A stretch of DNA of 64,000 nucleotides. Origin: Flavobacterium psychrophilum. GTDB taxonomy: Bacteria > Bacteroidota > Bacteroidia > Flavobacteriales > Flavobacteriaceae. This document shows, in pieces, positions 17,465-26,096 of this stretch. Location of the stretch: NCBI GenBank assembly GCA_945879625.1, contig CAMCVA010000002.1, positions 127,343-191,342 on the forward strand, in the 5' to 3' direction. The position numbers and the translations under genes were made by a program. The notes under the pieces were generated by a model. The model saw only the letters and a program-made list of their open reading frames with translations. It did not search any database and was not told the origin of the DNA. The number at the start of each line of letters is the position of its first letter. Within the stretch, counting starts at the first letter, position 1.

Positions 17465-19851
17465 AAAAAAACTACACCGTAGCTGGAACACTACTTTGTT
17501 TCTCCGTGCTAATTCTAGCCTTATATTTCACCCAAAATCCGTGGATTACTAGCCCCAAATCACCCAACGCATTTGATACTCAAAAGGCATTAGTACAGGT
17601 AAAAAAAATGACGCAAAACCCGCATTATGTAGGTTCTGCTCACCACGAACAGATAGCCAATTACCTTATTATAGAACTAAAAAAACTAGGCCTGCAACCC
17701 CAATACCAAGTAGGAACCACCCTGTCAGACTGGGGAAATTTGGTCCCTTCCAAAAACATCATTGCGCGCATTCCGGGAATCGCCAATGCAGAAAAAGCCT
17801 TGTTGTTGCTTGCCCATTATGACAGTGCGCCGCATTCCTATTCGTACGGTGCCAGTGATGACGCCTCTGGAGTCGCAACTATTTTAGAAGGAGTTCGTGC
17901 GTTTCTGCACAGTAAAACGCAGCACAAAAACGACATTATTATCTTGTTTACCGACGCCGAAGAACTCGGTCTAAACGGCGCTGCGTTGTTTGTTACCCAG
18001 CATGCTTGGGCCAAAGAAGTTGGCTTGGCGCTCAATTTTGAAGCCCGCGGAACTAGCGGACCAAGCTATATGCTCATGGAAGTAAATCAGGGGAATTCCC
18101 AAATGATTCAAGCGTTTAGCCAAGCCAATCCGCAATTCCCGGTTACCAATTCGCTGTTGTACAGCATCTACAAAATGTTGCCCAACGACACCGACTTGAC
18201 CGTCTTTAGAGAACAGGGCACCATTCAAGGGTTTAATTTTGCTTTTATTGACAATCACTTTAACTATCATACCGCCCAAGACGATTTTGCGCACCTCAAT
18301 CCCAAAACGATCGCTCACCAAGGCTCGTATTTGATGCCTTTGCTGCGCTATTTTTCTAACAGTGATTTAACCGCGCTTGAATCGGCAGAAGATGAGGTGT
18401 ATTTTACCCTTCCTTTTGTGCTTGTGCATTATCCATTTTCTTGGAATTATGTGCTTTGTGGACTGGCTTTAGGACTATTTATCCTGCTGGTTTTTATTGG
18501 ATTAGGAAAACGAGTTTTAGACTTCCCCGAAATAGGCAAAGGATTTTTGCGCTTCTTCGGTTTGTTGCTGTTGGCCGGCGGCGGAAGTTATTTGCTTTGG
18601 CTAACACTCAAAAGCATCTACCCGTTTGCCGATATACTTCAAGGATTTCCCTACAATGGCCATTGGTATATCGGGGTCATTATTTTGTTTGTTATTGGCC
18701 TTGCTTTTTTGATTTATGCAAATGCGACAAATGTAAAAAGCATATACAATTATTTTATAGCACCGCTCTGTGTATGGTTGGTCCTTCAGTTTTTCATAGC
18801 CGCCTATTTGCCTGGCGCGGGCTTTTTTGTTTTACCACTCTTTGGTAGTTTATTCCTATTGGGCTATTTTGTTGCAACGCAAAAATCAAACCACACATGG
18901 AACTTGGTTTGCAGTGTGCCAGCGATTCTAATTTACAGCCCCTTTATTGTTGTATTTCCCATTGGATTAGGATTAAAAATGCTCCCGGTTACGGCCCTAT
19001 TCACCGCTTTTGTATTTGGCTTAGTGCTCCCCATTTTTTTGGCCTTTGAACGAAAAGCACTATGGGGAATCGGCGCTATTACCGTGATGGGGATTAGTCT
19101 ATTTATGGCACATAGCGACTCCAGCTATGAGGCAGGAAAAGCCAAACCCAATAGCTTGCTTTATGTGTATGACGCCCAAACCAAGAAAGCCGTTTATACT
19201 ACCTACGATACCCAGCCAGATGAGTGGACCAAAACCTATTTGGGCAACAATCCGAGTAAAGCCAATGCGGTGAATGCGTTGCCGTTATTCAGCAAATACC
19301 AGTCAAAATTTACCTTTGAAAAACCGGCGCCACGTATTTCCTTAAATCCTCCCACAGTATTTTTTGAAAAAGATTCAATGGGCGCCAACTACCGCTACAT
19401 ACAGCTTTCCATTAGCCCAAACAGAAAGGTGAATCGTTATGATGTTTTTGCTCCTCTAAACATGAATTTTTATAATTTGAAAGCCAATGGCGCTACAACA
19501 ATAGGTCAAAAAGGAAGTAAATACTTGCGCCAAGGCAAAAAAATTCTCAGTTATTATGTGGTCGATAACCAGCCGTTAGTGCTTTCTTTTCTGTTGCCTA
19601 AATCAACTGTGTTTGACATGGAATTACTGGAAAGTTCGTTTGATTTATTGTCGCATCCGCAACTCAAGATTAAGCCGCGAGCTGCTTGGATGATGCCTAC
19701 TCCGTTTGTATTAAACGACGCTGTAGTGCTCCGCCAAAAAATTAAACCCAACGCTTTGTTGTTACCCAAGAAAGTAAAATTTGCAGGTTCTACCTCCAAA
19801 ATCGACAGCAGTCAAGTTGTTGTTGACACACTAAAAACAGACCGAAAATGA
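17461..19851 (+). CDS. Membrane-bound M28 family metallopeptidase
   Basis: 796 residues. A single N-terminal membrane segment anchors an extracytoplasmic M28 aminopeptidase domain (residues about 40-300). The zinc ligands are visible: His-x-Asp in LLAHYDSAPHS, the bridging Asp in SYGASDDASGVAT, and the Glu pair in FTDAEELGLNG; later NDTDLTVFR and FIDNHFNYHTAQDD supply the remaining Asp and His. Eight or so membrane helices follow (about 330-565), then a soluble C-terminal domain. This matches large multi-pass M28 proteins related to Fxna/ERMP1. It probably trims peptides at the periplasmic face. It overlaps both neighbours by four bases. Confidence 0.9.
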   Translation: MKKNYTVAGTLLCFSVLILALYFTQNPWITSPKSPNAFDTQKALVQVKKMTQNPHYVGSAHHEQIANYLIIELKKLGLQPQYQVGTTLSDWGNLVPSKNIIARIPGIANAEKALLLLAHYDSAPHSYSYGASDDASGVATILEGVRAFLHSKTQHKNDIIILFTDAEELGLNGAALFVTQHAWAKEVGLALNFEARGTSGPSYMLMEVNQGNSQMIQAFSQANPQFPVTNSLLYSIYKMLPNDTDLTVFREQGTIQGFNFAFIDNHFNYHTAQDDFAHLNPKTIAHQGSYLMPLLRYFSNSDLTALESAEDEVYFTLPFVLVHYPFSWNYVLCGLALGLFILLVFIGLGKRVLDFPEIGKGFLRFFGLLLLAGGGSYLLWLTLKSIYPFADILQGFPYNGHWYIGVIILFVIGLAFLIYANATNVKSIYNYFIAPLCVWLVLQFFIAAYLPGAGFFVLPLFGSLFLLGYFVATQKSNHTWNLVCSVPAILIYSPFIVVFPIGLGLKMLPVTALFTAFVFGLVLPIFLAFERKALWGIGAITVMGISLFMAHSDSSYEAGKAKPNSLLYVYDAQTKKAVYTTYDTQPDEWTKTYLGNNPSKANAVNALPLFSKYQSKFTFEKPAPRISLNPPTVFFEKDSMGANYRYIQLSISPNRKVNRYDVFAPLNMNFYNLKANGATTIGQKGSKYLRQGKKILSYYVVDNQPLVLSFLLPKSTVFDMELLESSFDLLSHPQLKIKPRAAWMMPTPFVLNDAVVLRQKIKPNALLLPKKVKFAGSTSKIDSSQVVVDTLKTDRK

Positions 19852-20639
19852 GAACAATAGCCATTTTTGGCTGTGGTTGGCTCGGATTTCCCTTGGCACA
19901 ACAGCTAGTGCAAGCAGGATTCCGCATAAAGGGATCGACGACAACACCATCCAAAATTCCCCAACTGACAAAAGCGGGTGTTGCGGGTTTTTTATTGGAA
20001 CTAAACTCACAATCTGCCATAGGCGATTGGACTGATTTTTTGGCCGATGCCGAAGTCCTGGTCGTGGCAATACCCCCACAATTGCGCGGCGCCAACCCTG
20101 AAAATTTTGTAGCCAAAATGCAATTATTGTTGGAAAACATGCGACTTTCTGGTTGTAAAAAAGTACTGTTCATTAGCTCCACCTCGGTGTATCTCGACCA
20201 AAATCAATTGGCTATAGAAACAGACACCAAAGGTTTTGATTCACAACTCGTGCATGCCGAAAACCTTTTTTTATCGGCTGATTTTTGCCAAGCAACCGTA
20301 ATTCGATTTGGTGGATTAATTGGTCCAGAACGCCATCCGGTGCGGTTTTTGGCTGGACGAACGCAGCTCGAAAACCCAGAAGCTCCGGTAAACTTAATTC
20401 ACCAAAAAGATTGTTTGGCCATCCTTCAAAAATGCATTCATCTTCCTTTTGAAAATGAAGTGTACAATGCCGTGGCACCGCATCATCCTACTCGAGTAAA
20501 TTATTACCAAGAAAAAGCCCGTGCGCTTCAATTGCCCCTCCCCGAATTTGATTTTAGCAAAGCTTCTGTAGGCAAAACCGTTTCGAGTGAAAAACTACAA
20601 ACGGTGATGGGCTATACTTTTTTGAAACCGAGTCTATAA
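19848..20639 (+). CDS. NAD(P)-binding SDR/epimerase-like protein (YeeZ type)
   Basis: 263 residues. A Rossmann dinucleotide site opens the protein (IAIFGCGWLGFPLA), and the fold continues as in extended SDR proteins (VLFISSTSVYLDQ), but the classic YxxxK catalytic pair is not obvious. This fits the YeeZ-like subgroup, whose reaction is unknown. Start by ATGA overlap with the M28 peptidase gene places it third in a tightly coupled operon (zinc ribbon, M28, SDR). A clear terminator follows. Confidence 0.8.
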   Translation: MRTIAIFGCGWLGFPLAQQLVQAGFRIKGSTTTPSKIPQLTKAGVAGFLLELNSQSAIGDWTDFLADAEVLVVAIPPQLRGANPENFVAKMQLLLENMRLSGCKKVLFISSTSVYLDQNQLAIETDTKGFDSQLVHAENLFLSADFCQATVIRFGGLIGPERHPVRFLAGRTQLENPEAPVNLIHQKDCLAILQKCIHLPFENEVYNAVAPHHPTRVNYYQEKARALQLPLPEFDFSKASVGKTVSSEKLQTVMGYTFLKPSL

Positions 20640-20642
20640 AAA

Positions 20643-20670
20643 AATCCCAAACAATTGCTTGGGATTTTTT
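20643..20670. terminator. Bidirectional terminator between the SDR and M13 peptidase genes
   Basis: AATCCCAA/TTGGGATT stem with an 8-nt loop, A run before and T run after, between converging genes. Confidence 0.85.
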
Positions 20671-20688
20671 AAATTTTATGGGGTTTGA

Positions 20689-22755
20689 TTACCAGATTTT
20701 CACCTGTTTATCAGGCGCTACAAACATGCCATCTCCTTCTTTGATGTTGAAGGCGCTTTGAAAGCTCTCCAAGTTTAACAAAGGCACATAGGCACGGTAC
20801 ATACCCGGCGAGTGCGGATCGGTTTTCACTTGGTTTTTCAAGGCTTCGTCGCGAATTTTACTTCTCCAAATGGTGGCCCAAGAGATAAATAAACGTTGCT
20901 CTGGGGTATAGCCGTCAATTAAGCCGGGGTTGCCGTTTTCTTTCAAGTACAATTGCAATCCGTCATAGGCCGCGTTGATTCCACCCAAATCTCCAATGTT
21001 TTCACCCAAGGTAAATTTACCATCTACGTGAATACCAGGCAAAGGCTCCAAAGCGGAGTATTGATCGGCCAAGGCAGTTCCTAAGTCGGTAAATTGTTTT
21101 AAATCGGCTTCTGTCCACCAATCGATCAGGTTTCCATCTGCATTGTAGGTGGCTCCCTGGTCATCAAAACCGTGAGAGATTTCGTGTCCAATTACGGCAC
21201 CAATTCCGCCATAATTTACAGCCTCATCAGCTTTGTAATCATAGAATGGCGGTTGCAAAATTGCGGCTGGGAATACAATTTCGTTGTACGAAGGATTGTA
21301 ATACGCATTTACCGTTTGTGGCGACATGCCCCATTCGGTTTTGTCAACAGGTTTTCCCAATTTGTCTAAGTCTTTTGCCCACGCCCATTTAGATACTGAA
21401 CGCAAGTTTTCAAAGTAAGAACCTCCTTTTGTAGCGCTTTTCACATCCAAAGTGCTATAGTCTTCCCATTTGTCTGGGTAACCGATTTTGATGGTCAATT
21501 TGTTTAATTTTTCAACCGCTTTGGTTTTGGTCTCTGGCGACATCCACGTGAGGTTGTTGATGCGCATTTCATAAGCACGCATCACATTTTTGATCATTTT
21601 GTAGGCCTTGTCTTTGGCTTCGGCCGGGAACATTTTGTCTACATATAATTTTCCTAAGGCTTCACCTACCGTTCCATTGACTACTTGTAAGGCTTTTTCG
21701 TTACGAGGTCTTTGTTTGATGGCGCCTGTTAAGGCTTTTCCGTAGAATTCCCAGTTGGCTGTTTCAATTTCAGTTGACAATTGACCCGCAGCACCACGCA
21801 ACAACATCCAACGCATATAGGCTTTCCAAGCGTCTACATTGTTTTCTGTGAATAAGGTTTGCAAGCCTTTCATGTATTTGGGCTGCGTAACGATAATGGT
21901 ATCCACTTTGGCAAATCCTACTCCTTTCAGATAGTCACTCCAGTCAATGGCTGGCGTCAAGGCGTTCAATTCGGCGATGGCCGTGGGGTTGTATTGAATT
22001 TTGCTATCGCGACGTTCTACACGATCCAAACGCGGGACTGACATTTGAATTTCTAAAGCTAAAATTTTATCGGCATCGGCTTGAGCTGCAGCTGGAGATG
22101 CCCCAAAAAACTGTAACATTTTAGCCACGTGTACCGCATATTTGGCGCGTTTTTCTTTTGAATCAGCATCTTCAGATACGTAATAATCTCGATCAGGTAA
22201 TCCTAACGAGCCAGGCCCTAAGCTCACCACGTTGCGGTTGCTGTCTTTTTCGTCGGCACCTACACCCACGCCAAAGAAGCCTACGCTTCCGCCTTCTGCT
22301 TCGGTTTGCATCATTAATTTTTGCAAATCGGCTACATTTTTCACGGCATCAATTTGAGCCAAATACGGTTTCAATGGTGCAATGCCTTGTTTGTTGCGCG
22401 CCACAGTATCCATTGCAGATTGGTACATGATGATCGCTTTTCCTTGATCAGAAGTAGGTTTGTATTTACCCCCTTTTGTCGCTTCGGCCAAGATGGCCAG
22501 TACGTCTTTGTCGGTGTTTTGACGCAATTCGTCAAAGCTTCCCCAACGGGTTTTGTCTTTCGGGATTTCGGTTTTATCGAGCCAAGTTCCGTTCACAAAA
22601 CGAAAGAAGTTGTCACTCGGTTTAACGGTTAAATCCATGTAGGATAAGTTAATTCCCGGTGCTTTTTTGGCGGCTTTGTCTTGGGCTTGCGCAGCGGTCA
22701 ATCCGAAAATTGCTGGAAGCAGCAATAGCCCTAGTGTTTTGATTTGTATTTTCAT
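20689..22755 (-). CDS. M13 (neprilysin/PepO-type) endopeptidase, secreted
   Basis: 688 residues from the ATG at 22755, which opens a Sec signal (MKIQIKTLGLLLLPAIFGLTAAQAQ). An earlier in-frame start at 22797 would place 14 residues before it. The catalytic zinc motif is HEISHGFD, the third ligand Glu lies in ENIGDLGG, and the NAYYNPSYNEIVFPAAIL substrate-binding segment is intact. The family's conserved C-terminus ends in W (KQVKIW). It probably acts as a periplasmic oligopeptidase. The gene is monocistronic and divergent from the SCO gene. Confidence 0.95.
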   Translation of the reverse strand: MKIQIKTLGLLLLPAIFGLTAAQAQDKAAKKAPGINLSYMDLTVKPSDNFFRFVNGTWLDKTEIPKDKTRWGSFDELRQNTDKDVLAILAEATKGGKYKPTSDQGKAIIMYQSAMDTVARNKQGIAPLKPYLAQIDAVKNVADLQKLMMQTEAEGGSVGFFGVGVGADEKDSNRNVVSLGPGSLGLPDRDYYVSEDADSKEKRAKYAVHVAKMLQFFGASPAAAQADADKILALEIQMSVPRLDRVERRDSKIQYNPTAIAELNALTPAIDWSDYLKGVGFAKVDTIIVTQPKYMKGLQTLFTENNVDAWKAYMRWMLLRGAAGQLSTEIETANWEFYGKALTGAIKQRPRNEKALQVVNGTVGEALGKLYVDKMFPAEAKDKAYKMIKNVMRAYEMRINNLTWMSPETKTKAVEKLNKLTIKIGYPDKWEDYSTLDVKSATKGGSYFENLRSVSKWAWAKDLDKLGKPVDKTEWGMSPQTVNAYYNPSYNEIVFPAAILQPPFYDYKADEAVNYGGIGAVIGHEISHGFDDQGATYNADGNLIDWWTEADLKQFTDLGTALADQYSALEPLPGIHVDGKFTLGENIGDLGGINAAYDGLQLYLKENGNPGLIDGYTPEQRLFISWATIWRSKIRDEALKNQVKTDPHSPGMYRAYVPLLNLESFQSAFNIKEGDGMFVAPDKQVKIW

Positions 22756-22775
22756 GTGAATTGATTTTAGTGTCA

Positions 22776-22783
22776 CAAAAATA
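22776..22783 (-). promoter_or_regulatory. -7 box (TATTTTTG) of the M13 peptidase gene
   Basis: Exact TAnnTTTG match on the minus strand, 20 nt before the ATG at 22755. It lies inside the longer frame and so supports the downstream start. Confidence 0.45.
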
Positions 22784-22860
22784 TCGAATCTTGTCATATA
22801 AACTGTTAAAAAACAAAATAATATCGCTCTCTTTTGCGGCCTTAAATCAGTGTTATTTTG

Positions 22861-22868
22861 TAGTTTTG
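22861..22868 (+). promoter_or_regulatory. -7 box (TAGTTTTG) of the SCO gene
   Basis: Exact TAnnTTTG match 13 nt before the start codon, implying a very short leader. Confidence 0.4.
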
Positions 22869-22881
22869 ACGAAAATAATTC

Positions 22882-23547
22882 ATGCTACGATATTTAAAAC
22901 AAGCCCGTATTTTATTTCTAGTTTTAGGCCTTTTTTCGGTACTTATCATTGGATTGTTTTATACCGCACTAAAACCCAAAAAGTCTTTGCCCATCTTCAA
23001 TCCCGCCGATGTAAATCCAGAATTGGTTGACAGTACCGTGCAATATATTCGCAAGTACCATAAAATTCCGGCCTTTTCGTTTGTGAATCAAAACGGCAAA
23101 ATCATCACCGACAAAACCTATGCCGGCAAAATTTATGTAGCCGATTTCTTTTTCACTACCTGCGGCTCCATTTGCCCCAAAATGACCAACAATATGGCGT
23201 TGGTACAACAAGCTTACTTAACTGACTCACGGGTAATGTTTTTATCTCATACCGTTTTTCCCGAGATCGATTCGGTGGCGGTACTGAAACGCTATGCTTT
23301 GGAAAAAGGCGTGGACGACCGCAAATGGAATTTGGTTACCGGCGATAAAAAGGAAATTTACAGCTTGGCTAGAAAATCGTATTTGGCTGTAAAATTGGGT
23401 AAGCCGAGCGAATTGTATGACATGGTGCACACCGAAAATTTTGTCTTGGTTGATGCCCAAAAACGGGTTCGTGGCTTTTATGACGGCACCAATAAAGAAG
23501 AAATAGAGCGCCTCATTTCCGATATTCAGCTGTTGCTTCAGGAATAA
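22882..23547 (+). CDS. SCO1/SenC-family thioredoxin-like protein
   Basis: 221 residues: one N-terminal membrane anchor (LFLVLGLFSVLIIGLFYTAL), then a thioredoxin fold facing the periplasm. The copper-binding CxxxC is present as CGSICPKM, and the distant ligand His is in DMVHTENFVLVD. SCO proteins deliver copper to the CuA centre of cytochrome c oxidase or act as thiol reductants. No oxidase genes are adjacent; the neighbour downstream is the ferrous-iron feo operon 85 nt away, which has its own control region. Confidence 0.9.
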   Translation: MLRYLKQARILFLVLGLFSVLIIGLFYTALKPKKSLPIFNPADVNPELVDSTVQYIRKYHKIPAFSFVNQNGKIITDKTYAGKIYVADFFFTTCGSICPKMTNNMALVQQAYLTDSRVMFLSHTVFPEIDSVAVLKRYALEKGVDDRKWNLVTGDKKEIYSLARKSYLAVKLGKPSELYDMVHTENFVLVDAQKRVRGFYDGTNKEEIERLISDIQLLLQE

Positions 23548-23563
23548 TAATTAATAATCAAAA

Positions 23564-23577
23564 CTGATAATTATCAG
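23564..23577. promoter_or_regulatory. Perfect palindrome, candidate iron-repressor operator of feoAB
   Basis: CTGATAATTATCAG is a perfect 14-bp palindrome just upstream of the feoA -7 box, where the -33 element should lie. The GATAAT core is Fur-box-like. Position and sequence suggest repression of feoAB when iron is plentiful. Whether Fur or the DtxR-type regulator encoded 3.4 kb downstream binds it cannot be told. Confidence 0.55.
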
Positions 23578-23598
23578 GTGCAGTTTACTATTTATACC

Positions 23599-23606
23599 TA
23601 CTTTTG
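23599..23606 (+). promoter_or_regulatory. -7 box (TACTTTTG) of feoAB
   Basis: Exact TAnnTTTG match, 27 nt before the feoA start, with the palindrome at 23564-23577 covering the -33 position. Confidence 0.5.
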
Positions 23607-23632
23607 CAATCTTAATTCAATCTAAATAAGCG

Positions 23633-23875
23633 TTGCAAACCACCATAGCCCAGTTAAAAAAAGGAGAAAAAGCCACCATCACGCAGTTTGATGTGGAGGC
23701 TATTCCATTAAAATTACTGGAAATGGGGTGTTTGCCCGGCAACACGGTTGAGTTATTGCAAATAGCCCCCTTTGGGGATCCTTTGCTGCTCAACATCAGC
23801 GGATCACATTTGGCCATTCGCCTAGAAACCGCCCTTCAGATTGAAGTAACTCGAGACGAAATCAGTTCAAAATAA
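23633..23875 (+). CDS. feoA: Ferrous iron transport protein FeoA
   Basis: 80 residues with a TTG start (23633); no ATG occurs before the conserved region. It is an SH3-like FeoA domain: ITQFDVEAIPLKLLEMGCLPGNTVELLQIAPFGDP, then the LAIRLETALQIEV strand. FeoA is a small cytoplasmic protein that helps FeoB. It is spaced 5 nt from feoB and clearly in the same operon. Confidence 0.93.
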   Translation: MQTTIAQLKKGEKATITQFDVEAIPLKLLEMGCLPGNTVELLQIAPFGDPLLLNISGSHLAIRLETALQIEVTRDEISSK

Positions 23876-23880
23876 GCCGT

Positions 23881-25974
23881 ATGCAATCGATACAAGTCGC
23901 GTTAATTGGCAATCCCAACACCGGAAAAACTTCGGTGTTTAACCAATTAACAGGACTCAAACAACAGGTGGGTAATTACCCCGGCATTACGGTTGAGAAA
24001 AAAGTAGGGCAGTGCGTTTTGTCTGAAACCTGTTTGGCAAACGTACTTGATTTGCCGGGAACCTATAGCTTAAACGCCAGTTCTATTGATGAAAATGTAG
24101 TTATTGAGATGTTGCTCAACAAAAAAGACCCAAATTTCCCGGATGTAATTGCTGTAATTACTGATGTCGAAAATTTGAAACGCAATTTGTTGCTGTTCAC
24201 CCAAATTAAAGACTTAGAACTCCCTACGGTTTTGGTAATTAACATGGCCGACAGAATGGTGCCCAAAGGCATCACCTTGGACATTCCCTACTTGGAAGCG
24301 CAGTTGCAAACCAAGATTGTGCTCGTGAGTTCCAGAAAACGTACCGGAATTGCCGAATTAAAAAATGTATTGGCCAATTACCGCGATTTGTCGCTAACAC
24401 CTTGCCTCAATGCCTCCAGTATAGACGAAGCCTATTTTAGTCAATTGCGCAAAGCATTTCCAAAACAGTTGCTGTATAAATTGTGGTTGGTGATAACCCA
24501 AGACGTAAATTTCTTGAACTTAGAACGCAAAGAATTACCCAATTCTTTTACCAAATCCCACGCCGATTTAAAGCGTTTGCAACAAAAGGAAACCATCAAA
24601 CGCTACCAGTTTATCAACGATATTTTAAAGCAAGGGTTGATAGTAAATTCAAGCTTAGCCACCGATTACCGCTCCAAACTCGATCGTATTTTAATGCATC
24701 CGTTTTGGGGATATGTGATCTTTTTTGGCGTACTCTTTTTAATCTTTCAATCCATATTTGATTGGTCGCGCGTGCCGATGAACTGGATTGACACGGCCTT
24801 TGCCAACCTGAGTAGTTTTACTAGTACGCAGTTGCAACCGGGCATGTTTAATGATTTGTTGTCGCAAGGAATTATTCCAGGTATCGGGGGCATTTTGTTA
24901 TTTATTCCGCAAATTGCCTTTTTGTTTTTGTTTATCTCCCTACTTGAAGAGAGCGGGTACATGAGCCGCGTGGTGTTTTTAATGGATAAAATCATGCGCC
25001 GATATGGTCTTTCGGGCAAAAGTGTCGTGCCGCTCATTTCGGGGACGGCCTGTGCAATTCCCGCCATTATGGCCACCCGAAACATCGAAAGTTGGAAAGA
25101 ACGCTTGCTGGTTATCTTGGTCACGCCATTTGTAACCTGTTCGGCCCGCTTGCCGGTCTATGCCATCATTATAGCGGTGGTTATTCCCGACACCTATTTG
25201 CTTGGAGTAGTGCATTTGCAGGGCTTGGTATTTTTATTTTTGTATATCTTGGGATTTGCCAGCGCGATTATTTCGGCTTGGTTGCTCAATAAAGTATTGC
25301 GCATCTCAAACAAAACCTATTTTGTGGTGGAGATGCCCAATTATAAAGTGCCGCTGTTTAAAAATGTTTACATCAACGTAATCGAAAAAACAAAAGCCTT
25401 TTTGTTTGGTGCCGGAAAAATAATCTTGGCCCTTTCGATCATCTTGTGGTTTTTGGCTTCCTTCGGACCGGGAGACGATTTTAAAAATGCCGAAGCCAAT
25501 GTAGTGGCACAGCACCAAAATCTAACCGTAAACAGCTCGGCCTACAAAAACATTTTGGCCACTTATAAATTAGAAAACTCCTATATTGGCCTCATGGGAA
25601 AATCTATTGAGCCGGTTATTTCTCCGCTGGGGTATGATTGGAAAATTGGGATTGCAATTATTAGTTCGTTTGCTGCCCGAGAAGTTTTTGTGGGCACCTT
25701 GGCTACCATTTATAGTGTGGGCGAATCCGAAAGCAACAGCACCATTGTAAACAAAATGAAAGCCGATAAAGACATCCGAACCGGCATACATACCTTCCGA
25801 TTTTCTTCTGGTATTTCGCTGTTGTTGTTTTATGTATTTGCCATGCAATGCATCAGTACGTTAGCCATCACCCGGAAAGAAACCAACAGTTATTATTGGC
25901 CCCTGGCGCAACTGGTTTTCATGACCGGTTTGGCCTATTTAGTGGCATTTCTAACCTATCAATTTCTGAATTAA
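23881..25974 (+). CDS. feoB: Ferrous iron transporter FeoB
   Basis: 697 residues. The N-terminal GTPase domain has G1 GNPNTGKTS (about 10-18), G3 LDLPGTYSL and G4-like NMAD, followed by the helical insertion domain. The membrane part from about residue 270 carries two Gate motifs (GGILLFIPQIAFLFLFISLLEESGYMSR and the later half) and the conserved SGTACAIPAIMATR Cys segment. It drives Fe(II) uptake across the inner membrane. Its stop overlaps the next start (TAATG). Confidence 0.97.
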   Translation: MQSIQVALIGNPNTGKTSVFNQLTGLKQQVGNYPGITVEKKVGQCVLSETCLANVLDLPGTYSLNASSIDENVVIEMLLNKKDPNFPDVIAVITDVENLKRNLLLFTQIKDLELPTVLVINMADRMVPKGITLDIPYLEAQLQTKIVLVSSRKRTGIAELKNVLANYRDLSLTPCLNASSIDEAYFSQLRKAFPKQLLYKLWLVITQDVNFLNLERKELPNSFTKSHADLKRLQQKETIKRYQFINDILKQGLIVNSSLATDYRSKLDRILMHPFWGYVIFFGVLFLIFQSIFDWSRVPMNWIDTAFANLSSFTSTQLQPGMFNDLLSQGIIPGIGGILLFIPQIAFLFLFISLLEESGYMSRVVFLMDKIMRRYGLSGKSVVPLISGTACAIPAIMATRNIESWKERLLVILVTPFVTCSARLPVYAIIIAVVIPDTYLLGVVHLQGLVFLFLYILGFASAIISAWLLNKVLRISNKTYFVVEMPNYKVPLFKNVYINVIEKTKAFLFGAGKIILALSIILWFLASFGPGDDFKNAEANVVAQHQNLTVNSSAYKNILATYKLENSYIGLMGKSIEPVISPLGYDWKIGIAIISSFAAREVFVGTLATIYSVGESESNSTIVNKMKADKDIRTGIHTFRFSSGISLLLFYVFAMQCISTLAITRKETNSYYWPLAQLVFMTGLAYLVAFLTYQFLN

Positions 25975-26096
25975 TGGTACAAATTCTCCTTTCAATTGCC
26001 TTGTTGGTAGCGGCCTTGTGGTATGTAATTCGCAAGTTTTGGCCCAGTAAAAAATCAAACCAATCGTGCGGTTCAGATTCCTGCGGTTGCCACTAA
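25974..26096 (+). CDS. FeoB-associated Cys-rich membrane peptide
   Basis: 40 residues: one membrane helix (ILLSIALLVAALWYVIRKFW), a basic stretch and a Cys-rich end (SCGSDSCGCH). This is the shape of the small FeoB-associated Cys-rich proteins that take the place of FeoC in many Bacteroidota and Firmicutes. It starts on the feoB stop codon (TAATG). The CxxxxCxC-H tail could bind iron or another metal, which is inference. The stop overlaps the convergent ZIP gene by four bases. Confidence 0.85.
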   Translation: MVQILLSIALLVAALWYVIRKFWPSKKSNQSCGSDSCGCH

